From assembly GCA_900752445.1 (NCBI GenBank), contig CAADVN010000019.1:1-18063 (forward strand): a stretch of 18,063 nt of DNA, given 5' to 3'. A program made the position numbers and the translations under genes. Positions 6,001 through 13,592 of this stretch are shown here, one piece after another. The stretch's first letter is position 1, and every line of letters begins with the position of its first letter. Origin of the DNA: an uncultured Oscillospiraceae bacterium (GTDB taxonomy: Bacteria > Bacillota > Clostridia > Oscillospirales > Oscillospiraceae). Under the pieces are notes generated by a model that was not told the origin of the DNA, ran no database searches, and was given only the letters and a program-made list of their open reading frames with translations.

Positions 6001-7873
6001 GGACTCGGATAGCAACGCTTGAGGAATTCAGGCAGTACCAGGCGGCCTGCATGGCCGCGAGAGAGGCACAGAAGCGCAGGGTGCTGGTCTGCTGCGGCAC
6101 CGGCTGCGTCGCAGGCGGCAGCCTGAAGGTCTACGAGGCCTTCAAGCAGAAGTTCGCCGAGCACGGCCTGCCCTGTAAGACCGAGCTCGCGCTCGAGCCG
6201 GAGAAGGGCGAGGGCGTCGCGCTCAAGAAGACCGGCTGCCACGGCTTTTGTGAGATGGGCCCGCTGATACGCATAGAGCCCGAGGGCTGGGTGTATTCCA
6301 AGTGCCGCGTGGAGGACGTAGATGAGATAATCGAGCGCACGATAATCGGCGGCGAGCTGATCGAGCGCCTGTGCATCAGCTCCGGCGGCAAGGTGTACAA
6401 GCGGCAGGAGGATATCCCGTTCTACAAGAAGCAGACGAAGCGCGTGCTCAAATACTGCGGCAGCATAGACGCCGAGTGCATCGAGGAGTACATAGCCACG
6501 GGCGGCTACAGCTCGCTCGTGAAGGCGCTCTATGAGCTGACGCCGGAGCAGCTGGTGCAGGAGGTCACGGATTCCGGCCTGCGCGGCAGGGGCGGCGCGG
6601 GCTTCCCGACGGGCAAGAAGTGGAGCCAGGTCGCCGCGCACAAGACCTCGCCCAAGTACGTCGTCTGCAACGGCGACGAGGGCGACCCCGGCGCGTTCAT
6701 GGACGGCAGCACCATGGAGGGCGACCCCAACAAGGTCATCGAGGGCATGATCATCGCCGGCATAGCCACGAACTCGGAGGAGGGCTATATCTACGTCCGC
6801 GCCGAGTACCCGCTGGCTGTCAGCCGCCTGAACAACGCCATCGCCCAGGCGAAGGAGCTGGGCCTCGTGGGCGACGATATACTGGGCAGCGGCAAGAATT
6901 TCAGGATACGTCTCAACTGCGGCGCGGGCGCCTTCGTCTGCGGCGAGGGCTCGGCCATGACGGCGTCAATCGAGGGCCACCGCGGCATGCCGAGGACGAA
7001 GCCGCCGCGGACGGTGGACAAGGGCCTGTACAACTGCCCGACCTGCCTGAACAATGTTGAGACCTTTGCAAACGTAACGGACATCATAAAATTCGGCGCC
7101 GACTGGTTCAAATCCGTCGGCACATCAGGCAGCAGCGGCACAAAGGCATTTTCTCTGGCCGGCAACGTTGTGAACACCGGCCTCATCGAGGTGCCGATGG
7201 GCACGACGATGCGCGAGGTTATCTACGGCATAGGCGGCGGCATCAAGGACGGGCACAAGTTCAAGGCCGTGCAGATAGGCGGGCCCCCGGGCGGGAGCCC
7301 CCCCTGCCCCTGCCGCTGGACTTCGACTCGCTCAAGGGCGTGGGGGCCATCATCGGCTCCGGCGGCCTGGTGGTCATGGATGAGCGGACCTGCATGGTGT
7401 CCATGGCGAGGTTTTTCATGAACTTCATCTGCGAGGAGAGCTGCGGCAAGTGTACGCCCTGCCGCGAGGGCACGACGCGGATGCTGGAGATACTCACTCG
7501 CATCACGATGGGCCAGGGGCGCGAGGGCGACATTGAGGAGCTGGAGAGCCTGGCGAAGACGATACAGATCTCCTCGCTCTGCGGCCTGGGCAAGACCGCG
7601 CCGAACCCCGTGCTCTCGACGCTTCGGAACTTCAGGGACGAGTATGAGGAGCACATCTTCGAGCGCCGCTGCCGCACCAGGCAGTGTACGAACCTCCTGG
7701 TGTTCTTCATCGACCCGGCGAAGTGCATAGGCTGCACCTCCTGCGCGCGCAACTGCCCGGTCGGGGCGATCATCGGCGCGCCGAAACGGCCGCATACGAT
7801 CGACCAGACCAAGTGTATCAAGTGCGGCACCTGCAAGGCCACCTGCCCGAACGACGCTGTAAAGGAGGAGTGA
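5997..7873 (+). CDS. hydB: HydB/NuoF-like flavoprotein subunit, reading frame broken near 7300
   Basis: The NAD(H)/FMN-binding subunit of a multimeric [FeFe] hydrogenase. Domains in order: a [2Fe-2S] domain (Cys32, Cys37, Cys81, Cys85); the FMN/NADH Rossmann-like region with GLRGRGGAGFPTG (194-206) and NGDEGDPGAF; the SLBB region; a [4Fe-4S] site SCGKCTPCREG plus the later SLCGLG cysteine; and two C-terminal ferredoxin clusters (KCIGCTSCARNCP, KCIKCGTCKATCP). The first frame runs from 5997 to about 7300 and would otherwise go out of frame to a stop at 7421. The second frame carries LPLDFDSLKGVGAIIGSGG to the TGA at 7871. The expected GGPSGGC segment is garbled and appears about three codons plus one base short. 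Both halves are otherwise intact, which favours a sequence error over a pseudogene. NuoF proteins usually read GEET where this reads GEGS; this may be a subfamily trait. Confidence 0.88.
7281..7304 (+). other. Frameshift point in hydB within an all-G/C patch
   Basis: Runs of 3-8 G or C (such as CCCCC, GGG and an 8-C run at 7298-7304 region) replace the conserved Gly-Gly-Pro-Ser-Gly-Gly-Cys codons. Upstream codons are in the phase of 5997, while downstream homologous codons resume one base early, with CTG at 7304. The composition resembles both ends of the window, suggesting misassembly or base-calling failure. Confidence 0.8.
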
Positions 7874-7876
7874 CGC

Positions 7877-9571
7877 ATGGCGGAGAAGCTGATGTATATT
7901 GACGGCATAGAGTGCCGCTTCACGGACGAGAGGAACGTCCTCGAGGTCGCGCGGAAAAACGGCATCGACATACCCTCGCTCTGCTACTGCGAGAACCTGT
8001 CCATTTACGGCGGCTGCCGGCTGTGTCTTGTGGAGACGGAGCGCGGCGGGCTGGACGCGGCCTGTTCCATGCCGCCCAGAGAGGGCATGAAGATATTTAA
8101 CCACAGCCAGAAGGTGCTCGACAGCCGCAGGACCACGCTGCAGCTGCTTATGAGCAGCCACAGGGCGGAGTGCCTGACCTGCGACCAGAGCGGCAAATGC
8201 AAGCTGCAGGCCTACGCACGGCGCTACGGCGTCTACAACCCGGGCTTTGACGAGAACACATACAACAGGGAGCCCATGGACGAGACGAGCAAGTGCATCG
8301 TCCGCGACCCCTCGAAGTGCATACTCTGCGGCCTGTGCGTGCGCACCTGCTCGGAGATACAGAACATAGGCGCTATTGACTTTGCGATGCGCGGCAAGCG
8401 CGCCTTCGTGACGGCTGGCTTCGGCCAGACGATGTCGGAGACGAACTGCGTCGGCTGCGGCCAGTGCGCCTCCATCTGCCCGACGGGCGCCCTGACCATC
8501 AAGAACGAGGCGCCGAAGTTCTGGGAGATGCTGCATGACCGGAGCCGGAAGGTCGTTGTGCAGTACGCGCCCTCGGTGCGCGTCGGCCTGGCGGAGGAAT
8601 TTGGCATGCCGGCGGACGTACCGGTGACGGGCAAGCTGGTCACGGCCCTGCGCAGGCTGGGCTGCGACGTGGTGTACGACACGAACCTGACGGCGGACCT
8701 CACCATCATGGAGGAGAGCGCGGAGTTTTTGGAGCGGTATAAGAGCGGGGGCAAGCTGCCTCTGTTCACCTCCTGCTGCCCGGGCTGGATACAGCACGTG
8801 GAGCACGCGCACCCGCAGCTCATGCCCCAGGTCTCGACCTGCGGCAGCCCCATGGCCATGTTCGGCTCGCTCATACGCAAGCAGTTCCCGGACGAGGATG
8901 TGTACTCTGTGGCGGTCATGCCCTGTACGGCGAAGAAGTTCGAGGCCCAGCGCCCGGAGCTGGAGAAGGACGGCAAGCGGCTCGTGGACCTCGTCGTCAC
9001 GACGAGCGAGCTCGTGGACATGATAAAGGAGGCGGGCCTGGACTTCAAGAACCTGCCCGACTCGGAGCCGGACAGCCCACTGGGCGAGTACACGGGCGCG
9101 GCGGTCATCTTCGGCGTGACGGGCGGCGTGACCGAGGCGGTCATCAGGCGCGTGCTGGCCGACGCCTCGCCGGGCACGCTGCAGGCGATAGCCGAGTGCG
9201 GCGTGCGCGGGCTCGAGGGCATCAAGGCCTTCGAGGTCAGCGCGGGCGACCTGAAGCTCAGGATAGCAGTGGCGAACGGACTGGGCAACGCCGACAAGCT
9301 CATAGAGAAGATAGAATCGGGCGAGGAGAGCTTCGACTTTGTGGAGATCATGGCCTGCCCGAACGGCTGCATAGGCGGCGGCGGCCAGCCTCCTGCGGAC
9401 AACGCGAGAAAGCGCGAGCGATTCAAGGCCATCTTCCGCGCGGACGAGGAGTGCGAGTACAAGCTGCCCCAGCAGAACCCGGCGCTGGACTACATCTACA
9501 AGGAGCTGCTCAAGGGCAGGGCGCACGAGCTGCTGCACATCCACTACCCGGACCACCACGCGCACGACTGA
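7877..9571 (+). CDS. hydA: [FeFe] hydrogenase catalytic subunit HydA
   Basis: A 564-residue H2-forming or H2-oxidising enzyme with CpI-like layout and nearly identical length. Plant-type [2Fe-2S] ligands are Cys36, Cys47, Cys50 and Cys63. A His-ligated [4Fe-4S] follows (His96, Cys99, Cys102, Cys108), then two ferredoxin clusters (Cys148/151/154/158 and 191/194/197/201). The H-cluster motifs are complete: L1 TSCCPGW (Cys300 as proton relay, Cys301 as ligand), L2 MPCTAKKFE (Cys350), and L3 ACPNGCIGGGGQP (Cys494, Cys498; Asn where Gly is commoner). The small-subunit motif AHELLHIHY is near the C-terminus, followed by a short His-rich tail. The ATG has AAAGGAGG (7861-7868) eight bases upstream, inside the end of hydB. 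With HydB and HydC it probably forms a cytosolic complex that uses NADH and ferredoxin, possibly electron-bifurcating (known for HydABC; inferred here). No hydE, hydF or hydG maturase is in the window. Confidence 0.97.
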   Translation: MAEKLMYIDGIECRFTDERNVLEVARKNGIDIPSLCYCENLSIYGGCRLCLVETERGGLDAACSMPPREGMKIFNHSQKVLDSRRTTLQLLMSSHRAECLTCDQSGKCKLQAYARRYGVYNPGFDENTYNREPMDETSKCIVRDPSKCILCGLCVRTCSEIQNIGAIDFAMRGKRAFVTAGFGQTMSETNCVGCGQCASICPTGALTIKNEAPKFWEMLHDRSRKVVVQYAPSVRVGLAEEFGMPADVPVTGKLVTALRRLGCDVVYDTNLTADLTIMEESAEFLERYKSGGKLPLFTSCCPGWIQHVEHAHPQLMPQVSTCGSPMAMFGSLIRKQFPDEDVYSVAVMPCTAKKFEAQRPELEKDGKRLVDLVVTTSELVDMIKEAGLDFKNLPDSEPDSPLGEYTGAAVIFGVTGGVTEAVIRRVLADASPGTLQAIAECGVRGLEGIKAFEVSAGDLKLRIAVANGLGNADKLIEKIESGEESFDFVEIMACPNGCIGGGGQPPADNARKRERFKAIFRADEECEYKLPQQNPALDYIYKELLKGRAHELLHIHYPDHHAHD

Positions 9572-9597
9572 AGCGGAAACTGATATGACATGAAAAG

Positions 9598-9630
9598 GGG
9601 AGCGCCGCAGAAGCCATCTGCGGCGCTCCC
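9598..9630. terminator. Bidirectional terminator between hydA and the RHH gene
   Basis: A perfect 14-bp stem (9598-9611 with 9617-9630) has a 5-base AGCCA loop. On the plus strand it is followed by TCATTTTA; on the minus strand the stem is followed by CTTTTCATG. It ends hydA (stop 9571) and the converging small gene (stop 9647). Confidence 0.9.
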
Positions 9631-9646
9631 TCATTTTACGTCCCTC

Positions 9647-9814
9647 TCAGCGGCGGGTCTCTATCTCGCCGTTCTCGCGCTCGAACTGCCTGACGCAGTC
9701 GCGTATGAGTATCAGCACCTGGCTGTTGGCGGAGCGGCCCTCGTAGTCGGCGACGACGTGCAGTTTGTCCAACAGCTTGTCGTCTATCCTTATCGTCAGA
9801 CTGCGTATTGCCAT
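9647..9814 (-). CDS. Small ribbon-helix-helix (Arc/CopG-like) DNA-binding protein
   Basis: A 55-residue protein, easily missed for its size. It begins MAIRSLTIRIDDKLLDKL, the alternating hydrophobic beta-strand plus first helix of an RHH fold, continues VVADYEGRSANSQVLILIRDCV, where the SANSQV turn into the second helix is typical of Arc-type proteins, and ends FERENGEIETRR. RHH proteins bind DNA as dimers and often autoregulate. The ATG (complement of 9812-9814) has GGAGGC (complement of 9821-9826) six bases upstream, which makes the call firm. It is divergent from a 48-residue gene and converges on hydA. No toxin partner is visible on its own strand, so an antitoxin role is not supported. 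Confidence 0.85.
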   Translation of the reverse strand: MAIRSLTIRIDDKLLDKLHVVADYEGRSANSQVLILIRDCVRQFERENGEIETRR

Positions 9815-9828
9815 AAAAATGCCTCCAA

Positions 9829-9864
9829 ATTACACACAATATATATTTATATTATGTGCAATCT
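9829..9864. promoter_or_regulatory. AT-rich imperfect dyad upstream of the RHH gene
   Basis: CACAATATA and TATTATGTG flank an AT-only centre, matching at 7 of 9 positions as an inverted repeat. It lies 15-50 bases upstream of the RHH start, where the promoter should be. I could not settle a -35/-10 pair on the minus strand. It is a plausible autoregulatory operator for the RHH protein. Confidence 0.35.
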
Positions 9865-9882
9865 GTGTTATGATTCATAAAA

Positions 9883-9906
9883 TGGCGTCGATATAACGCC
9901 AAAATA
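9883..9906. promoter_or_regulatory. Operator-like inverted repeat upstream of the 48-residue gene
   Basis: TGGCGT (9883-9888), 7 bases, ACGCCA (9896-9901): a perfect 6-bp dyad. A possible -10, TATAAC (9892-9897), lies inside it; no good -35 is seen. The right arm continues as AACGCCAAAATA, identical to 4417-4428 in the XRE leader. Confidence 0.45.
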
Positions 9907-9925
9907 TGTTCAAGGGGGCTGGCAT

Positions 9926-10072
9926 ATGCCTGATTATGCAAAAATGTACCGCATACTGTTCAACGCGATAACGGACGCGCTGCGCGAGCTCGGGGCCGGC
10001 AGGGCAGAGCGGGCGCGGGAGATACTCATGGAGGCCCAGAGGCAGACCGAGGAGCTGTATATCGAGGCGTAA
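9926..10072 (+). CDS. Small conserved-looking protein of unknown function
   Basis: A 48-residue protein starting MPDYAKMYRILFNAITDALREL and ending QRQTEELYIEA. It appears fully helical and amphipathic, with no membrane segment. From memory, similar short proteins beginning MPDY..MY..LFNAITDA and ending in EELYI are common in Clostridia genomes, but no function is known to me. The start is supported by AAGGGGG (9912-9918) with a 7-base spacer, and a strong hairpin follows the TAA at 10070-10072. It is divergent from the RHH gene, with a dyad over its likely promoter, so the RHH protein may control it (inference). Confidence 0.75.
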   Translation: MPDYAKMYRILFNAITDALRELGAGRAERAREILMEAQRQTEELYIEA

Positions 10073-10076
10073 AGAA

Positions 10077-10102
10077 GCCGCCGTCCCGTCCGGGGCGGCG
10101 GC
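10077..10102. terminator. Bidirectional terminator between the 48-residue gene and the YbaK gene
   Basis: GCCGCCGTCCC pairs with GGGGCGGCGGC (11 bp with one G-U) around a 4-base loop. GTTGTTATT follows on the plus strand, and TTCTTT on the minus strand. It serves two converging genes. Confidence 0.8.
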
Positions 10103-10110
10103 GTTGTTAT

Positions 10111-10584
10111 TCACTCAGGCAGCTTGCAGACGTCTATCCACTCGAGGGCGTTGGAGTATTTCCACAGCTCGTCCATGTTGAGCTCTATGGCGCTCGCGCC
10201 GCTGCCCACCGCGGGGTATACGGTCTCGAAGCGCTTCAGGCTCTCGTCCAGGTACACGTCCACGCCCTCGTTTATGCCGAAGGGGCAGACCCCGCCGACC
10301 GGGTGGCCTACGAGCTCGAGCACCTCGTCCGCGGTCAGCATCTTGGCCTTGAAGTGGAATTTCTCCTTGAACTTGTGGTTGTCTATCCGCGCGTCGCCGG
10401 CGGCCAGGATGAGCAGGGCGCCGCCCTCCGGCTTCTTGAAGGACAGGGTCTTGGCGATGCGAGCGCCTTCGACGCCCAGCGCCTTGGCCGCGAGCTCCAC
10501 CGTAGCGGACGATACCGTGAATTCTATGACGCGGTCCTCCATGCCGAATTGGCGGAAATACGCGCGCCCCCTCTCAATGGACAT
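10111..10584 (-). CDS. YbaK/EbsC-family aminoacyl-tRNA deacylase
   Basis: A 157-residue single-domain protein of the YbaK/ProX editing family, which hydrolyses mischarged aminoacyl-tRNAs such as Cys-tRNAPro in the cytosol. Family marks are SSATVELAAKALG (25-37), the conserved lysine in IAKTLSF (Lys45) and GHPVGGVCPFGI (93-104). The ATG (complement of 10582-10584) has GAGAGG about 8 bases upstream. It is 24 bases downstream of the DHHW gene on the same strand, so it is probably the last gene of the MBOAT-DHHW operon, although its function seems unrelated. Exact tRNA specificity cannot be assigned. It ends at a shared hairpin. Confidence 0.93.
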   Translation of the reverse strand: MSIERGRAYFRQFGMEDRVIEFTVSSATVELAAKALGVEGARIAKTLSFKKPEGGALLILAAGDARIDNHKFKEKFHFKAKMLTADEVLELVGHPVGGVCPFGINEGVDVYLDESLKRFETVYPAVGSGASAIELNMDELWKYSNALEWIDVCKLPE

Positions 10585-10608
10585 CTTCTTCTTTGCCTCT
10601 CTTTCAAA

Positions 10609-12027
10609 TTATTTGCAGAACCATTCCAGCAGGTCAAGTGTCCCCTCGCCCTGGGCCATGGCCAGGCTCTCCGTCAGGAGCACGTCGTCTATGTCGTAAT
10701 ACTGCACGAAGTAGCTGAGGGTCATGGCGTTGTACTTGCGGTAGTCTATGACGTAGACGTTGTGGTAGTGCTGGCTCAGGTAGGGCGCAAAGGGATTCCC
10801 GAAGGAGTCCTTGATGACGACGCAGTTGGGGCCGTCGGGAAGGTCGTTGTTGGTGATGGTCACGAGCGGATGGTCGCCGCCGAGGAAGGTCATGTACTTC
10901 GAATAGATGCTCGACTTCGACATGTCCGTCAGCACCGGCCACTCGAAGGAGCTGCCGTTCTCCTTCGTTATCATCATGGTGATGTCGCCCGGCGGGTCAT
11001 AGGCCACTACGTTGTCCTCACGCAGCTTTGAGCTCTGCGCGCAGTTGCCGTAGAAGGAGCCGAGGAAGGGGCCCATGTCTAGCTCCTCAAAATCCTCGAG
11101 CGGTACGGGCTCGAAGCCCGCCACGGCGCAGAACTGCGCGTACGAATAGTAGGCCGCCAGCGCCGTCCAGTGGTGGTCCGTGCGGAAATACAGATACTCG
11201 TCGTTGTGCTCTATGAGCGTATTGAAGACGTTGACGCCCTTCACGTTCTCGTTCACCTGCGAGAAGATGTAGCTTATCGTCTGCCCCTGGTCGGTGCACT
11301 TGAGCAGCTCCATGTAGTCCGAGGACACGACGATGCCCACGCTCGTGGGTATGAGGATGTCGTAGAGCGTCGCGCCGTACTGCTCGAGCATGTCCGCGCA
11401 GGAGTTCACGAGCTTCACGTGCCTGTCCGAGCCGTACTGCGAGAAGCCGTAGTAGGAGAAGGCCGCGTCGCCTATTTGCAGCACGTTGCCGTAGATGACC
11501 TCGGTCTCGTCGTCCACCTCGAGGCCGCCCCAGTGCTCTACGGATTCCTCGGGCGGCGAGGTCAGTACGACCTCGGGTGTCGGCGGCGGTGTGGGCGTCG
11601 GCGTGGGCTCGGGCGTTGGCGTCGGCTCCGGCGTGGCTGTGGGCGAGGCCTCGGGCGTCTCGTCCACGGGCGGCAGCTCGTCCGCCTCGCCCAGGTCGCC
11701 GTAGATGACCACGTCGTTTATCCCGTGCAGCTCGCCCAGCCGGGTCGAGACGGACAGCCAATAGTCCCGGAAGGGGAAGGTGTCCGAAAACCACAGGCCG
11801 ATCTGGTCGAAGTATTCGCCCGAGAGCAGCGTTTCCACAGAAAAGTCCGGAAACTCCGTGAGCTTGCGCTTCTCGCTCTCGGACTCCGTGGGCCGCAGGG
11901 GTATTATGAAGGCCACGACGGCCAGGACGAAGAGCACCGTGAAAAAGGGCGCGGCCACCCGGGCGCGGTGTCGGTTCCGTTCGCGGCGCCGTGCCTTTTC
12001 AGATTTGTACTTTCCGCTGTCGTTCAT
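10609..12027 (-). CDS. DHHW/AlgJ-like protein, probable partner in polysaccharide O-acetylation
   Basis: A 472-residue protein with a basic N-terminus, one membrane anchor (about 26-45) and a presumed extracytoplasmic SGNH/AlgX-N-like domain. The name-giving DHHW is at 284-287, with supporting motifs FPFRDYW (about 84-90), GDHP and KDSFGNPFAPYL (406-417). In alginate and related systems such proteins complete O-acetyl transfer started by an MBOAT protein. A Pro/Thr/Glu-rich linker (about 122-158, bases 11554-11664) splits the N-terminal part; it is low complexity and probably flexible. The ATG (complement of 12025-12027) has GAGGT upstream, inside the end of the MBOAT gene only 9 bases away, so the two are co-translated. 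The acceptor polymer is unknown. Confidence 0.9.
   Translation of the reverse strand: MNDSGKYKSEKARRRERNRHRARVAAPFFTVLFVLAVVAFIIPLRPTESESEKRKLTEFPDFSVETLLSGEYFDQIGLWFSDTFPFRDYWLSVSTRLGELHGINDVVIYGDLGEADELPPVDETPEASPTATPEPTPTPEPTPTPTPPPTPEVVLTSPPEESVEHWGGLEVDDETEVIYGNVLQIGDAAFSYYGFSQYGSDRHVKLVNSCADMLEQYGATLYDILIPTSVGIVVSSDYMELLKCTDQGQTISYIFSQVNENVKGVNVFNTLIEHNDEYLYFRTDHHWTALAAYYSYAQFCAVAGFEPVPLEDFEELDMGPFLGSFYGNCAQSSKLREDNVVAYDPPGDITMMITKENGSSFEWPVLTDMSKSSIYSKYMTFLGGDHPLVTITNNDLPDGPNCVVIKDSFGNPFAPYLSQHYHNVYVIDYRKYNAMTLSYFVQYYDIDDVLLTESLAMAQGEGTLDLLEWFCK
11554..11664 (-). repeat. Pro-Thr-Glu low-complexity repeat inside the DHHW gene
   Basis: Short imperfect repeats encode alternating P-T, P-E-P-T and T-P-P-P units (residues about 122-158). 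The DNA on the plus strand is rich in GGCGTGGGC/GGGCGTTGGC-type units and is likely to vary in copy number between strains or assemblies. Confidence 0.8.
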
Positions 12028-12036
12028 GTGCTGACC

Positions 12037-13494
12037 TCAGAAGTTGAAATAGATGAAGGGGTTGTAGCTGTCGCCCACGAGCGAGGCCGTAGAGAGCAGC
12101 AGCAGGATTATCGGTATGAGGATATAGGCAAAGAGGTTCCAGAGCCTTTCCCCGGAAATACTCCGGCACAGGCGCTTGCCCGCGCCCGCCGCCATGCACT
12201 TCACGAGCGGCGTGCAGGCCAGCACGGAGACGCCGAGCAAAAACAGGTTGTTCTTCAGCAGCGTCAAGCTGAAGAAGTCCGAGGCCGCGTTGCCGTTTGC
12301 CGTGAAGAGCCCCAAAAACACCGTCCAGCTCAGGCGCACGTCCGTGAAGTGGAAGAGTATCCAGCCGGCGAAGACCACAAAGAGCAGGTATATGTGCGGC
12401 AGGACATGTAGCCTGTCAAAGAGCTTTTTGAGGAACAGGCGCTCGATGACGATGAAGACGAAGAAGTACAGGCCCCAGAGCACGAAGTTCCAGTTCGCGC
12501 CGTGCCAGAGCCCTGTGAGCGCCCAGACGGCGAAGAGGTTCAGCATGGAGCGCGCCTTGGAGCAGCGGCTGCCTCCGAGCGGGATGTAGACGTAGTCCCT
12601 GAAGAAGGTGCCGAGCGAGATATGCCAGCGCCGCCAGAACTCGGTGATGGTCTTGGACATGTAGGGGTAGTTGAAGTTCTCGAGGTAGTGCAGGCCGAGC
12701 ATCCGGCCCATGCCTATGGCCATGTCGGAGTAGGCGGAGAAATCGAGGTATATCTGCAGCATAAATGCCGCGACGCCCACCCAAGCTCCGAGGGCCGAGA
12801 GATTCGAGAGCGTGTGCAGGTTCTCGGCGAAGAGCGAGGCGTCGGAGGCTGTGTCGGTGGTGAGCAGCAGCTGGTCGGCCAGCGCGCCGCAGGGGTTGGC
12901 CAGCAGGGTCTTCTTCGCGAGGCCGACGGTAAAGCGCGAGATGCCGGAGAGCAGGTCGCGGCTGTCGCGCTCGACAAAGAGCTCGTGCGCGATGGTCTTG
13001 TAGCGCACTATGGGCCCGGCGATGCACTGGTGGAAGAGCGCGGCGTAGAGCAGGACGTTCAGGTAGTTCGGCTGCGCCTCGGCGTCGCCGCGGTAGACGT
13101 CCACGACGTAGGTCAGCAGCTGGAAGGTGTAAAACGAGATGCCTATGGGCAGGGCTATGTCCGCAATGAAACCCGGCACCTCGCCGAAGACCGAGCAGAC
13201 CAGGCCGGAATACTTGAAAAAGCCGATGAGCAGGATGTCAACGGCACAGGAGATGCCGACCCAGAGCTTCCTGCGCCCCTGCGATGCCGCCTGCGACACC
13301 CTCAGAGCGCAAAACCAGGAGCTGAGCGCCATGAACATGAGCAGCAGCACATACTTCGGCTCGCCCCAGGCGTAGAAGATGAGCGAGAACACGAGCAGCG
13401 ACATATTTTTTGCCTCTCTGCTCCGGCACAACACGTAGACCAAAAGCGAGAGGGGCAAGAAAGCGTATAAGAAGATGAGGCTAGAAAATACCAT
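12037..13494 (-). CDS. MBOAT-family O-acyltransferase (AlgI-like)
   Basis: A 485-residue polytopic membrane protein with 10 or more hydrophobic segments. AlgI-type MBOATs move acetyl groups across the membrane for O-acetylation of surface polysaccharides or teichoic acids. It begins MVFSSLIFLYAFLPL as family members do. It carries LQIYLDFSAYSDMAIGMGRM (247-265), FWRRWHISLGTFFRDYVYIPLGG (His291) and the catalytic LTGLWHGANWNFVLWG (His331). The ATG is confirmed by the family N-terminus and by an in-frame stop just upstream. Its ribosome binding site is odd: AAGAGGA abuts the ATG, so the functional site may be GGTGA (complement of 13501-13505) six bases away. It is the first gene of the operon with DHHW and YbaK. 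Confidence 0.95.
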   Translation of the reverse strand: MVFSSLIFLYAFLPLSLLVYVLCRSREAKNMSLLVFSLIFYAWGEPKYVLLLMFMALSSWFCALRVSQAASQGRRKLWVGISCAVDILLIGFFKYSGLVCSVFGEVPGFIADIALPIGISFYTFQLLTYVVDVYRGDAEAQPNYLNVLLYAALFHQCIAGPIVRYKTIAHELFVERDSRDLLSGISRFTVGLAKKTLLANPCGALADQLLLTTDTASDASLFAENLHTLSNLSALGAWVGVAAFMLQIYLDFSAYSDMAIGMGRMLGLHYLENFNYPYMSKTITEFWRRWHISLGTFFRDYVYIPLGGSRCSKARSMLNLFAVWALTGLWHGANWNFVLWGLYFFVFIVIERLFLKKLFDRLHVLPHIYLLFVVFAGWILFHFTDVRLSWTVFLGLFTANGNAASDFFSLTLLKNNLFLLGVSVLACTPLVKCMAAGAGKRLCRSISGERLWNLFAYILIPIILLLLSTASLVGDSYNPFIYFNF

Positions 13495-13525
13495 TCCTCT
13501 TCACCAAACAACAAAAATCGTAGAT

Positions 13526-13554
13526 ATTATATACCAAGCCAATTCCCCATGCAA
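13526..13554 (-). promoter_or_regulatory. Promoter of the MBOAT-DHHW-ybaK operon
   Basis: Minus strand: TTGCAT (complement of 13549-13554), 17-base spacer, TATAAT (complement of 13526-13531, perfect). It is about 32 bases upstream of the MBOAT start. It lies between the DUF3795 stop (13593) and the MBOAT gene; no terminator is visible between them, so some read-through is possible. Confidence 0.7.
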
Positions 13555-13592
13555 GACAAAATTCGCCACATTACGCGGGTGTGCCGGCCGGT

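Noticed and set aside
7223..9634. An 803-codon open frame on the minus strand opposite hydB/hydA
   Set aside because: It is antisense to proteins with complete cofactor motifs. Its translation is low-complexity Ala/Arg/Leu/His typical of GC-rich shadow frames, and it has no recognisable domain.
9647..10072. Reading the RHH gene and the 48-residue gene as a toxin-antitoxin pair
   Set aside because: They are divergent rather than in tandem, and the small protein does not resemble RelE, MazF, PIN or other RHH-linked toxins.
12502..13470. A 322-codon plus-strand frame opposite the MBOAT gene, and a similar one at 11170-12411 opposite the DHHW gene
   Set aside because: Shadow frames with charged low-complexity translation; the minus-strand proteins have strong family motifs.
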